Assembly: GCF_018812025.1 (NCBI RefSeq)
Contig: NC_063049.1
Span: 37,291,947 to 37,355,946, forward strand
Length of the DNA: 64,000 nt
Source: Megalobrama amblycephala
Taxonomy: Eukaryota > Chordata > Actinopteri > Cypriniformes > Xenocyprididae
Direction of reading: 5' to 3'
The notes under the pieces are model-generated. The model was not told the origin of the DNA. It did not search any database and saw only the letters and a program-made list of their open reading frames with translations. Made by a program: the position numbers and the translations under genes. Of this stretch, positions 53,325 through 64,000 are shown in pieces; position 1 is the stretch's first letter; each line of letters begins with the position of its first letter.

Positions 53325-53850
53325 TAAACGTTTTCAGTGATGTATAAAGACCTTACATAATGTTTTTATTACCTTAGAATGAGCCATTTCTGTCTGAATC
53401 CCAAATGGCACACTTCTATGCACTTTCGGTCTTAGGGTGTCCCATTTATCATTTTAGGTTTCAGAAGGGTGCTCGCGAGCGCCCCCTTTGTGGCTGCTAT
53501 GCGCCCTTGATGCGCACTTTAGCTGAGCCCGCAAGTCTGTGAGCTACGCAGCATTACGCCACAAAAGTGAGGACTCAGAGGAAGACCGTGAGGGTTTAGG
53601 GTGCCATTTGGGACTGAGCCATAATCTACATACACCGTTAAGTACCATTTTACGCCGGGGCCGGCATGTTTCTACAGTAGCCCTAAACGGACAAACTGCT
53701 CTACATAACGCGTTTGCTTGCCTGGCTACTCTCTGCTATCTCAGTCGATGACATTTTTGTCCTGTGTTGGCCACCGTTGCTTCTCTATATTGCAATTCAC
53801 AATCTCACTGCTAGATGCCACTAAAGTTTACACACTGCACTTTTAAAATA
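53325..53850 (-). mobile_element. Nested repeat ending GTGCAGTGTGTAAACTTTAG
   Basis: Read on the minus strand it starts AAAAGTGCAGTGTGTAAACT, then TTAGTGGCATCTAGCAGTGA, landmarks I recall from a common fish repeat. It interrupts the ACTACCATTC-family copy. Its other end is not precise. It carries a further small element at 53400-53612. Confidence 0.5.
53400..53612. mobile_element. Small MITE with CCCAAATGGCAC ends
   Basis: CCCAAATGGCAC at 53400-53411 and GTGCCATTTGGG at 53601-53612 are perfect inverted copies. The match continues weakly inward over CTTAGGGTG and TTTAGGGTG. It lies inside the repeat at 53325-53850, making a three-level nest. No clear target duplication was seen. Confidence 0.6.
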
Positions 53851-54005
53851 TATAAAAATAGAAAACAGTCATTTGAAATTGTAAAAATATTTCATATTAT
53901 TACTATGTTTACTAGATTTTCAAATAAATATGATCAAATATATGCAGGCTTGGTGAGATTTTCAAAAACATTTTAAAATTTTCATGTTCTCAAACTTTTA
54001 AACAG

Positions 54006-57000
54006 TAACGTATATAAGTTAAATTATTGAATTTTCATCATAAAGTTATCAACAACTACATTTATAACAACTACTGTATATTTAGCTCCATTCTGTCTAA
54101 TGCTACATATTGAGAGCAAGTCATACAATATTTTTTGATTTCTGCCATGGGTAAATCAAACATGCAGTTATGATGAATGTCAAGTTTGATTGAAATTGTG
54201 TGATGGAATTGAACCTTCTGATTGTTCACATTGCAGAAAAACAGATGCATATTCAATTTATTTCATGACAGTGACCTAGATCAGAATTGAAAAGGTCAGA
54301 CTGAAGGAAAAACATGTGCCTTCTAGGGCAGTAATCTTAAAGGACATCTTTGTACCGTATTTACTCCTAAAAGCTTCATAGTAGCACCTTAATAATGGTA
54401 CATAAGGTACTAATATGCACCTTTAAGCGGGAAATAACGTACAAAGATGACAAATAACCAGTGACAAGCTAGTACCCCTAAAGGAACAAACTGTGCACAT
54501 TTTTTCTGACAGTGATTCACAATATCTTTGAGAAAAAAAGAAAAAAAAGATCTGTGATGCATATTATGGGGAAAAAACACATTTGAACCACACTCAGCTG
54601 CGCTGTGAACGTACTAGCTTATGTTTGTTTTAATCTGAGGTAGTTCTGACAGAAACGGAGTAGACAGGCATGAGCTATGATGATTCAAAGAACAGGAAGA
54701 GGGAATTTGTCTGGCTTATTCATGTCATTAGTCATTATGTTTTTTGGCCACTTTATCAGTAGGAGTGTCAAGAGTAGAAAAGGAAATGATGGTGAAAGGG
54801 AACAGAAATAGGAAATATGAGTCAGCAAGACTTGGACTTGAAGTCTGACATTTTATATTATGTTTACAAATATTATTAATCTTAATTAAAAATTCGATCA
54901 TCTTCACCTGCAATGAACTCTGCAGGCCATAATGGTGAAAATGTCCCTTTTCAAGATGATAGCACTGCCATCTAGTGGTCACTACTGCTCTGACCACAAC
55001 AAGAGCGTGATACATGATCACACACATGCACTTTCACACGCACAGAAATGTACTCAGTATATAGTGAGTAAATGTGGTGCCGTGTTGGCAGAAATGCTCT
55101 CAACAATCCATCAAAGTCAGCGCACAGATGTGAGGAGCGAGCCAAGCTTATTTCTACAACAGTCTGAGCGCATTGAGCAGACCTGATCTACTGTCAGTCA
55201 ACAGGACACCGCAGTAAAGCGCAGCACATCCTCCCTGCTGTAATTACATATGTCCGGCTCAGACTACAGCAAATAATGAGCAGCCTGCTTAAAGATTCAG
55301 AGCCACTGACACCGCCTGCAGCGCGACGCAGTGTCCAACTCAAACGGACTCAATCAATCACAAACACAGAATCTATACAACAGATAAAGTGACTAAGAGA
55401 GATTTATGCAGGGTTCCGACACATTTTCCATTTCAAAATTCCATATTTTTCCAGACTCAAATTATAAATATATAACATAAATGCAATTACTAAACTTGTA
55501 AACTTTTGCCATGAAAACACTTTACTTGCATGATAAATATATTTTTTTAGAAATTCTTAATTTTATATTTTAGAAACCTTAATATGGGCAATAGTCTAAA
55601 AAAATATTTTGTTCCATACTTATCCAGACCTGGAAATTACTCAAATCAAATTCCATACTTATCCAAACTGCATAGGAACCCTGTTTGTGTTATGTTAGTA
55701 AGATCAAAAATAATATAAAATATATAAATGATACAGTACATAAATAAATTGTACATTGTTTTTATGACAATGAAAAACATTTTCCTCTACGTTCTTATTA
55801 GCATAAAGCAAAAAATAGGCTTTTATTTTTATATTTTGTATTTACCTTTAATGGGGAAAATGTCATATTGGGGGGGACTCAAGAGAGTGCTCAGTTGTCA
55901 TAAAATAATGTATAATAATGTATAAATAATGTCCAAATAATGCTAATGCTAATAGCAATTGCCCTAAAAAATGCTTCATTTTCTTTATGCAACATGTACA
56001 GTCTTTTCAAATATTCAAAATACATTCAATATGATTTGTGTGCAATATAAAAATGTAAAAAATGTTTTAATTATTTTAAATATGCTTCACAACAATTAAT
56101 GTTTTGTCCAAATTAATGCTTTCCAGTCAGAAAAATTGCGCTTATTATCAAAATAAGCATTCAATATCATTAAAATAATAATAATAAAAATTAAAAAAAA
56201 TGAAAAATTGAAAAACATCAAGGTTCTTTGGCACGGTGCTAGCTAACCTATTATTTTAAATAGCAGTTGAGGCATTTACAGATGACTGCTTTAAATGCAC
56301 CAGCCCCTGCAGCTCTTATTGCTGTTTATTGAAGCTCCATGAAGCACTAGAGACGCTCCCACAAAGAGATGAAAACACGTGAGCTCTCACTCCCAGACAT
56401 CCCTGCAGGAGCAGCAGCTGTTTGGGGCAGATCAAACATCACCTCTGCTTTTCACACACTCATATAGTTACAAAAAAAATCGAAATAAATCACTATTACA
56501 TTCACACGCACATGTGGACTGACGTACAGCACATAACACCAGCTAAACATATTAGCTGACAGACAAAACTTGATGACACACTTATAAACACAGGTAAACT
56601 ACGTACTTGCATCACGTTATACATGACAATCTCCTTATTTCAAGAGAAACATGGTGGCCACATCCACGATGCTGCTAAACAGGCTTGTCAAACCCCTTCT
56701 GAGTGCTTAATCTTGTTCTGTTCACACTGAGTTTGGTTATTTGCAGGAGTGGAAACCACATTTGATAAACAAATTTACTACAGAATAATTCAGGCACTGA
56801 CAACTGCATCCGAGCAGAACTAAACTAAACAGCTACTTGCAAATGCATTGATCTCACTCTCTTATGGACACTGACAGCTTATTGAAGTTTCTAGAAAATC
56901 ACAGAAACAGAGGTATGCGTCTTATTCACAATTTTTAAAATCAGACTCTTTTCACCATAGGTTCTCATAGGCAATTCATACATTGTTGTACATAGTTGAC

Positions 57001-58296
57001 AGAGTTGAGCTTAAAAAGCATAAACAAAATACGTTGCCTATGTCGATTTACCAACAGTTGACCAATATTAATATTAGGATTGGGGGGTTTAAATATTGCG
57101 ATATTTCACCTCATGAACCTCATATTTATTTTAAATAAAATTATTAATATTTGATCAATTAATGCATCCTTGCTAAAGAAAATAATTAAAGTTCCTCCAA
57201 ACTTATGTGTAGTGTACATATAAACAATTACGATAATATCACATTGCGTCTTTGAGATTTCAATATAATATCATGTGTCCAGGTTCCCATCCCTATCGGT
57301 CTCTAATTTCTTGCATCAAAAAATGTATAGCTAATATCAAACAGACATTCATGTTTCTAATTTACAGCTGCAAGATGCCACGGTGTTGCAATGAATATCA
57401 ATTCTTCAACTCCTCAAACCGTCTGTGGCCAAGAATTATGGCATACATCTCTTACGTTTAATGAGTAAAACGTCATGGTGGGAAAAAATCATATCTGCGA
57501 TTCTTCATAAGTGAAAGCACACAGATTATTTTACCAGCATTCATAAAGTCATGAAATTCGCTATGACATAGTAGACCTTCTAATAGTGCAATAAGCTCCT
57601 CAAACCGAATAAAAATTTCCATTTTGCTTTGGCCGCCCCTTCAAAAGAAGCAAAAGTTTTCCCATGGAGTCCAACACAGTCTGTCTAATGTCTGTAGCCT
57701 GTATGCTACTTTTCCACCAATCTAATGAAAGTTTGGACACCACCGCTCTGACACTGCACTGGAAGCCACAGTCTCGCCTGCCAGTCCAGCACTAACTTCT
57801 CACACATCCTCTGCCCATCTTGCATCAATGCAACCCAAAATGTTTCCCAGGTAACATGCAAAACAAGAGCGTGTTTGTTTAAATATGAAGGTAACCTGGT
57901 ATGCATCTGGATCCTACTCATAAACTGAATGAGCCATTAATACAGGTTCATCTTTTAGTCTCAACAGTTCCACCCACCAACCAGACTGTGAACACACTGA
58001 TAAACTGTCACTTACTGGTCAAGTGCAGTTGCTGCCATTTGCACCAGTTACACATGCCAGAACCACCACAGGCCTGTTAAAGACACATTATCCTGGAAAG
58101 TCCATGTGAAATGCAGGGTAGAGACACTCAAGTCTCAGTCAGACACCCAAGAGGTTACCAAAATGATGCAACATCCTCAGTTCTGCTCCTACTAGGGCCA
58201 GAAATTAATCAGGACTAAATGCTACAGAAATGCATTTTGTGTATGATGTAGGTAACATTGATAGCATTGATAACATTGTTCAGAATTAGAATGTAT
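54006..58296. other. Long AT-rich intronic stretch, nothing recognised
   Basis: A short partial TACCTTAATAATGGTACATA palindrome occurs at about 54385-54405. The region 54990-55400 is somewhat less AT-rich. No exon, repeat terminus or long microsatellite was identified. Confidence 0.35.
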
Positions 58297-58519
58297 TTAA
58301 AGGGATAGTTCACCTAAAAATAAAAATTATCCCATTATTTACTCACCCTCAAGCCATCCTAGGTGTATATGACTATCTTCTTTCAGACGAACATAGTTGG
58401 AAATATATTTAAAAATATCCTGGCTCTTACAATTTTTTTTTTAATGGAATCTATCATAATCTATCATAAATATAAAAATCATGGGATAATTGTCATGTTT
58501 GGGTGAACTATCCCTTTAA
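58297..58519. repeat. Short palindromic MITE with perfect 18-bp ends
   Basis: TTAAAGGGATAGTTCACC at 58297-58314 and GGTGAACTATCCCTTTAA at 58502-58519 are exact inverted copies. The next bases also pair (TAAAAATAAAAATTATCCCA with TGGGATAATTGTCATGTTTG, imperfectly). This is the cleanest copy of the Angel-like terminus in the window. Confidence 0.85.
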
Positions 58520-58975
58520 GTAAAAAATATTCAATTAAAAGTATTTGTAAAAGTATTTGACTTAAATAGATGAATTATGTATTTTTATATGAAAGAAATT
58601 AATGAAAATACGCCCCTGATAATCAATTCCAGGGGGCAAATATAGCCTCTTAATTAAAAAAATAAATAAATAATAATTCTGACTCTGGATTTCATGCACA
58701 CTCTCACCATTTGCAAGAACTCGGAGCAAAGCTTGCTTGCCAAAGTGGTGTGAGTGGTCTCTGTAGTGTCTAAACTACAGGACCTGATAGTGGAAGGGAG
58801 ATTGAGCCTTGAATAAGTGTGCTTTTTGCTTTGCTAATTGGTAGCTTGCATGTGAAAAAAAAAAAATTGAAGTAATAGTTCACTCAGAAATTGGTTGTCA
58901 TCATCATTTATTGTTGTTCCAAACCGGTATGGTTTCTTGGTTTCTTTTGTAAAATAAAAACAGTATCCTGGCCAC

Positions 58976-60373
58976 TAGGGCTGTGCTCAGAATATCGATA
59001 CAACGATACATCGTCATGAACTCCTGACGATGCGCGTATCGATACAGCAGCTGCCGTATCGAGTCTGTCTTGCTTTTAAATCTAGCCAATCACGTGATGT
59101 CAATTGACGCTAGCAAGCAATGCAAGCAGACATTCACGTTTCTGTGAGCTTTCATTCGTAAATAATCAGCTGTTTTGTCGCGAATGTGAACAGGAAATGC
59201 GCTCTCGAACGGAGAAACACGCGATCTCCAAATCATCGATCAAAGCTTGCTAACGTTTTAGGACAGGTCGATGGTATATAAATCATGCCCGAACGTTAGC
59301 GTTTGTCAATCAAGCCAAACCGTCCATTTAGAAACCGAGAAATTTGGAGGCCGATCTCTCAGGTTGACGCGCGAGCTGGCTTGACTTAAGTTTTCGTGAG
59401 GATATAGTTTATGGATTGTTTTGATTTCGGTAATTACATCTAGAAAGGTAAAAGCAGTGATGACATATATAATAGAGATATCTGAAAGTGAAACGAAAGT
59501 GATATTGGCCTCGTCCAGTGGGGAGGACGCACGAGAGGAGACCTGCGCATTTCATTGGTATGTGTATACTGTAATACTGCATTTACAATGCTTATCAGTG
59601 GCGTGCACTTTGATCGTGAAAGTGAAAGTGCCCTTTGCAGTCACATCGCATCATCTTGTTAACATTAGTTAATGCACTGTAAACCAACATGAACAAACAA
59701 TCAACAACTGTATTTTTTAATAACTAACATTAACAAAGATGAACTAATACAGTATGTATTGCTCATGGTTAGTTCATGTTAATACATTATCTGATGTTTA
59801 ATAAATGAACCTTATTGTTGAGTGTGTATTGTAAACTCATGTAGCCCATATTTTGTAGACCACGTTAATAAAAAAAATGTTGTTCTAGAACATATTTTGA
59901 GTTGATATCCAAAAAAATCATTTTTACAGATGGAAAAAAACAGGCAGTATAGACATTATTATAATATTATAGCCGATATAATTAACCAACTTAGTTTTCT
60001 TACAGTCAACTTACTGTTGCAAGTGAAATTAGTCATTGAGTTTTGTTGATATGCTTCAGTGTCACTATAATTGTCAATTCAGTTACTGAGGGAGTGACTT
60101 TAAAAGCAAGCTTTTAAAAGAAGCTTTTTTGTGACAATTTTTTTATATTTAATTTAAATCATTGTTTTTTTTTAATGACAAAAACAAAATAGTTTTTCAG
60201 TTATCACGACTGTTATAACACTGGTTATTCAATAAACACATATTACTGTTACTAAACTCTGCTCAAAATAAATTTAAATTCTAAATTGAACCATATCGTG
60301 ATACGTATCGTATCGTGGCTTTAGTATCGTGATGCGTATCGTATCGTGACATTGTTGGAGATACACAGCCCTA
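58976..60373. mobile_element. Non-autonomous hAT element, 1398 bp
   Basis: Ends are TAGGGCTGTG (58976) and CACAGCCCTA (to 60373). A perfect 8-bp target duplication CTGGCCAC lies at 58968-58975 and 60374-60381. Both subterminal regions are packed with ATCGTATCG/CGATAC words, the usual hAT transposase-binding pattern. The interior holds the shared repeat at 59658-59820 and no transposase. Confidence 0.9.
59658..59820. repeat. Repeat shared with 6147-6330
   Basis: It carries the same ordered words as the copy at 6147-6330: TTAGTTAATGCACTGT, ACAAACAATCAACAACTGTA, TAACATTAACAAAGAT and TCATGGTTAGTTCATGTT. It belongs to a frequent palindromic fish repeat by memory. Confidence 0.6.
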
Positions 60374-61239
60374 CTGGCCACTATTTTCAATATAATGAAA
60401 ATGACAAGGACTGGGGCTGCAAAATTACAGAAAAGCATCATAAAATCACGACTTGTGCGCTTAATTGCGAGTCTTACCAACATAGTTTGATTCTGCATTT
60501 CTAGAAACCATAGTTCCAATGAACATTCGCAAACAGCATCGCAAACTTGTGTGGTTGGAACTACAACTCTCGACTTTTTACTTGTCAGCTTTTAATCCAG
60601 CAGCTGTGTGACATCATTATCAATAATTCTATATTGCCGAACCAACATGGCATGTGCAACAAGATTATTGCGGTTTCAGGAAACATTCTTAACTTGCTAG
60701 TTGATTTCACCAACGCAATGCATCCTATTATGGTAGTTATGCCAGCGAGTTATGTTTTTTTATGGGAAACACACATTCTTCTCTGTAAACTCAAAATTGG
60801 CCATTTATACTTTTTAAATCGAATTTCCAATGAATAATGACTTAAATTTCATTCTGTTCCTTACACAAAGGAATCATATGACTTCAGACATCTGGAAATA
60901 AGAGTGAATATGTTGATATAGTCTGTTTTTGTGGTACATTAATGACATCTTTTTGTAATTTTGGAGCTTGACAGACCCAAAATTGGGTTCTTTTGTGTTT
61001 GACAAAAGATAAAAAGTCATACAGGTTTGGAAACGACATGAAGAGGAGTAAATGATGACAGAATATTCAATTCTGGGTGAACTATATGGCTTTAATAAAA
61101 ACAACTCTTTAAAAATGCCACAAGGAATGACAAGTTGGGCCCTCTGAGTCAAATGCTAACTCAGGGTGCATCAACATCAGAGCTGTTTACGCCTTCGCAG
61201 CATCGGAGGACACACTCCCCTGGGTTAAGGAAGTCTTAC

Positions 61240-61557
61240 CTTGACTGCCACTGCTGCTGAGAGAGTGTAGCGGAGTGGGAGCCGAGCCGACGCTTGCCGT
61301 GGGCAGCTCTCCTTTATTCAACTGTTTGACCCTCTTGAGGTGAGACTTGCCATTGTAGTGAACCTGGGCCTGTGTGGCGGAGTGCAGCTGGATGTTGCAG
61401 ACTTCACAAAGCGAGTAGAGCAGCTTCTTCTTCTCCTGTTGGAGCTGCATGTCTGCGTTGGCATTGCTAGGCTCCTTTACCTCCATGCAGCCTGGGATGG
61501 CGAAGCACAGCTGTCCATTTTCTATGAGCTGGGTGGGGCTCAAGGGGGTCTTCATAC
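61240..61557 (-). CDS. ZNF385-family zinc-finger protein, internal exon with first C2H2 finger
   Basis: ZNF385 proteins are nuclear zinc-finger factors with U1/JAZ-type fingers that bind double-stranded RNA or DNA and modulate transcription, including p53-linked programmes for some members. In this 318-bp exon a pyrimidine-rich acceptor ending CTCTCCCACAG precedes GT ATG AAG. The exon ends CAA G before the donor GTAAGACTT, so it is a symmetric phase-1/phase-1 exon. Counting from the in-frame Met, the finger is Cys50-x2-Cys53-x12-His66-x5-His72 within EKKKLLYSLCEVCNIQLHSA and KSHLKRVKQL. A Ser/Pro-rich linker follows. It joins in frame to the 63-bp exon upstream. The next exon was not found in the window. 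The paralogue is undecided: the long introns argue against A, while B, C and D remain possible (D or C favoured weakly). Confidence 0.9.
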
Positions 61558-61632
61558 CTGTGGGAGAGCAAAGGGACGAGGGTTAGAAGCGTGGAAAGAG
61601 TTTAATACAAACCAGGATTGGTGATGACTCAC
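61558..61632 (-). other. 75-bp intron between the two ZNF385-family exons
   Basis: Minus-strand donor GTGAGTCATC follows CAGAAG, and the acceptor CTCTCCCACAG lies 75 bp later. Introns of about this size are common in teleosts and are spliced by intron definition. The phase-1 junction forms a Gly codon (G plus GT). Confidence 0.85.
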
Positions 61633-61695
61633 CTTCTGAATTCAACATCACCCCACACAGAGCTTTTTGAACACCAGGTGGGGAGAGTTTACATC
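61633..61695 (-). CDS. ZNF385-family protein, upstream 63-bp exon
   Basis: Minus-strand TTGGTGGTTTTAG is the acceptor and CAGAAG|GTGAGT the donor, with 63 bp between. Only one frame is open, and it encodes CKLSPPGVQKALCGVMLNSE followed by a split Gly. That frame is exactly the one needed to continue into the finger exon, which independently supports both. It is also a phase-1/phase-1 exon. The polypyrimidine tract is moderate. The frame stays open for roughly 95 bp upstream of the acceptor, so an alternative is that this is the 3' part of a first exon, with translation starting at the Met 6 codons before the junction. No characterised domain lies in this segment. Confidence 0.75.
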
Positions 61696-64000
61696 CTAAA
61701 ACCACCAAGGTAGAGAAGTAGGAACGTGTGTGAGTGCGGATGTCTGGAGCGCTTGTGTGGGCTACACGGGTGGCTGAATTCTCTTCTCCCTAAGCTCTGA
61801 CTCCTCCCATCGGCACACTCAAGCCAAGCTTCCCCACTTGTGGAGCGGGCACAGAGCTACGGACTGACCTCCTGTGCCCATCTGTTGCCTTTCCGAAGAG
61901 ACCTGACTCGCATACCTCGTGCCCACGGGTCTTACACAACCAACATGGTTGGGAGGAAGACAGTCGGCCCAGGGGGGCACGAGAAGCTAGGAGGGACTTA
62001 TGCCTGTCAGCGGCAGCAGACGGCAAAACCACTATTGTGTGTCTGGGGGTCTGCGAGAGCGAATAAATTACATAAAGCCCCCCACCCAAGCCACGACTTC
62101 TTAAGCACTACAACTGAATGGCGTAATGGATGGCTGCAAAAGGGGAATGATGCGCTCAGGGAAACAGTGATCTTTTTAATCTGAAAATTGCAAAAATTGT
62201 ATTTGTAGTCAGTCCGCACTAATGCCATGGCTGCAGGCTTCCTGGGCTGGATGATAGAGGATAAAGGAGCATAAAGATACCAACTGAGTCAGCTGTACTT
62301 TCAAGAGCATGCTTTGAATGAAATATCATACATGTGTTCACATGCGTGTGAGAATTGACGTGTGCGATTTTCTTTAAGCAAAATAAAATTTCCCATTTCT
62401 TTGTTTTCATTTTAGGGTGAAATGACCCAGACATATATGTGAGTATAAAGGCTGCACACATCGAGCATGTTTTGGTCCCTGTCCAGTAATCCTCCTCACA
62501 CTGTCTCAGTAATCTCTGTGGGCAGCTGCACACTCTAATCCCTGCAGATAAACTTACTCTAACTTCCCCTGTCTCTCGGGCCATTCAGCTCTTCTCCATT
62601 CCTTAACACTTTCTCAGGAATCTATTGTATTCAGAGAAAGAAAAACTGTAAGTGGAAATCCCTGATGTTAATCACTTTCTTTCAGTGTTGTGAATCTATT
62701 TCTCTAACTCCTAGCTATTACTTAAGCTTGAGCTTTGCTCTACTTCGCGGTGGAAATGAGGCCAGTGAGAAAAAAAAATTGAAGCTGCAGTGGTTTTGGT
62801 GACCTGTATTCACAGGCAGGATTTCCAGATATGTGGTGCAGTCCGCGCCCTGGGGTTTGGAGGAAGTAAACCGACTGTGATGCTCAGTTTGCGGATGTTC
62901 ACATCACATCTGTTCATTTAGTGGTCAACTAATCAACCACTCAGGGTCCTCTACTTTCCCCCAGTGCCACCTCCAACACTCCTGTGTCATCAATGTGCAA
63001 ACACTTGGAATGCAAGCTTACATAAAAAATGCGACTCTGAATTTATCCAGAATCGTGAAGTAGTTCTGAATAGACAAGTAAACTAAATAACATGTAAATT
63101 TACTAGAGGTTCTGACATGTTAATTGCCGCAGACTATTTAAAATTAATTGGTTTGAATGAATGATTCAATGACTCACTCATAAAGATTCACTTGTTTCAT
63201 TACTGGATGAATCAGTGTTTAATGAATCTCTTGAACGAATGATTTAATGATAAAAAAATGTGTCGCCACCTACTGGCGTAACAATGTAATTGATACAATT
63301 TTATTTTAAGCCTCAAGCTACTTTCAAAAGGTGTTTTACACTATTTTGATCACTACAGTAGACATCAGTGTTTATATCCGAACTATAAACATTTATGCCA
63401 GTACTTCTGTGATAATTTAAATCATTGTAATAGAAATAACGATACTGTGTGGTTGAAAATACTGTTTGTGAAGCTGTTTCAAACATGACACCTGCTCTCT
63501 CTGGCTCAGTGGCAGCACCAACACAGATCTGAATGTTCCGCTGTGATCTTGCCAAAGGTTTAAAAGGCACAGGTGAATCGTCATTTAGGAATAAGATCGT
63601 ATGGGTGTTTGAATCGAAATAGCAATCATTTAACAATTTATTGTGCAGCTCTATTACATACTGCTAAAAAAAGCATGTAAAGGCATAGGCATTATTCCAC
63701 ACAATAAACATAGAAAAAAAAATAGTATGAAAATGACTGCTGATATTCATTCTGGTTGAATGTCACTGTATATGTCAACGTATTGCATTGTGAGATATAT
63801 TAGGCTATTCCATGCAATGTGCTCTATATCAGGGCAAATATAGTAGGTCATCATGGTATTACTGTACATGCATACAAATATGATTTTTTTTTGCACAATA
63901 CACATGCTATACACTGAAAAAACATAGTAGTATGCTAGTATTTCAAACATAAGAAATAAGAAATAAACATAATGAAATTTTGGTGTTTACACAATCCAGG
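61696..64000. other. Upstream intron or 5' flank of the ZNF385-family gene
   Basis: No further exon with a matching phase-1 donor was convincing. A minus-strand open frame of about 100 codons at 61790-62089 is followed by a GTCAGT donor-like site, but in the wrong phase for the next exon. From about 63130 to 63260 short GAATCA/TGATTC words recur. The remainder has no recognised repeat. Confidence 0.35.

Larger units (their letters stand above)
52950..54005. repeat. ACTACCATTC-family repeat with a nested insertion
   Basis: The left part includes GATCATAAGTGACAGTAAAG, AATGATTTCTGAAGGATCAT and ACTGAAGACTGGAGTAATGA, ending at about 53320. The right part resumes at about 53850 (AAAATAGAAAACAGTCATTT) and ends CTCAAACTTTTAAACAG. 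About 530 bp of foreign sequence separates the halves. Confidence 0.65.
58867..61098. repeat. Angel-like MITE hosting a hAT element
   Basis: The left arm GAAGTAATAGTTCACTCAGA and the right arm CAATTCTGGGTGAACTATAT are inverted. Internal landmarks CCAAACCGGTATGGTTTCTT and AGTCATACAGGTTTGGAAAC pair. The hAT at 58976-60373 interrupts the left half. A further non-family segment of about 440 bp (60400-60840) also lies inside. Confidence 0.65.

Noticed and set aside
61790..62089. Minus-strand open frame just upstream of the ZNF385-family exons
   Set aside because: The nearby donor-like GTCAGT leaves phase 2 in this frame, which does not match the phase-1 acceptor of the next exon. The protein is unrecognised.
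62219..62584. Minus-strand open frame of 121 codons
   Set aside because: No splice context or domain was found. It was treated as chance.

Overview
This is vertebrate nuclear DNA and almost certainly from a cyprinid-type teleost. It is AT-rich and very gene-poor, full of microsatellites, and packed with cut-and-paste DNA transposon remnants (hAT, Tc1/mariner, TTAA-target elements and palindromic MITEs that begin with a motif like TTAAAGGGATAGTTCACC). There is also a tRNA-derived SINE. No bacterial, phage, plasmid, CRISPR or viral gene was recognised.

The only host gene supported with confidence lies on the minus strand near the right end. Two coding exons at 61633-61695 and 61240-61557 are separated by a 75-bp intron and joined in phase 1. 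They encode the N-terminal part of a ZNF385-family protein with one U1/JAZ-type C2H2 finger. The exon after position 61240 was not found, so most of the window (1 to about 61.2 kb) reads as one or more very long introns of this gene. Within that intron, at 18176-18185 on the minus strand, there is a candidate alternative first exon: a good start context, four codons split in phase 1, and a strong donor. It sits beside a CpG-containing, (CT)n-rich stretch and would splice in frame to the same downstream exons. The paralogue (B, C or D) cannot be fixed from this window.

Region by region: 1-5.4 kb holds palindromic MITEs. 5.4-9.3 kb holds a THAP-like exon fragment split by a hAT element, then more repeats. 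10.6-12.7 kb is a palindromic MITE split by a TTAA-flanked element and a second insertion. 12.7-18.6 kb is mostly low-repeat DNA with possible conserved non-coding blocks, a SINE, and the candidate internal promoter. 19.3-32.4 kb holds MITEs and a complete hAT with an 8-bp target duplication. 32.4-38.5 kb is mostly unannotated. 38.6-40.9 kb holds a Tc1 fold-back element and a three-layer nest (repeat, hAT, tiny palindromic MITE). 43.2-44.2 kb holds another TTAA-flanked element. 46.2 kb holds a MITE sharing termini with the 26-kb hAT. 49.3-50.0 kb is a hairpin MITE. 51.0-51.9 kb is a purine-only-like GAA/GGA tract of about 900 bp. 52.9-54.0 kb is another nested repeat. 58.3-61.1 kb holds a palindromic MITE and a further hAT with a perfect target duplication. 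The ZNF385 exons follow.

No transposase in the window looks intact. The strongest results are the gene exons, the candidate internal promoter, and a stack of transposon insertions whose target-site duplications can be read exactly.
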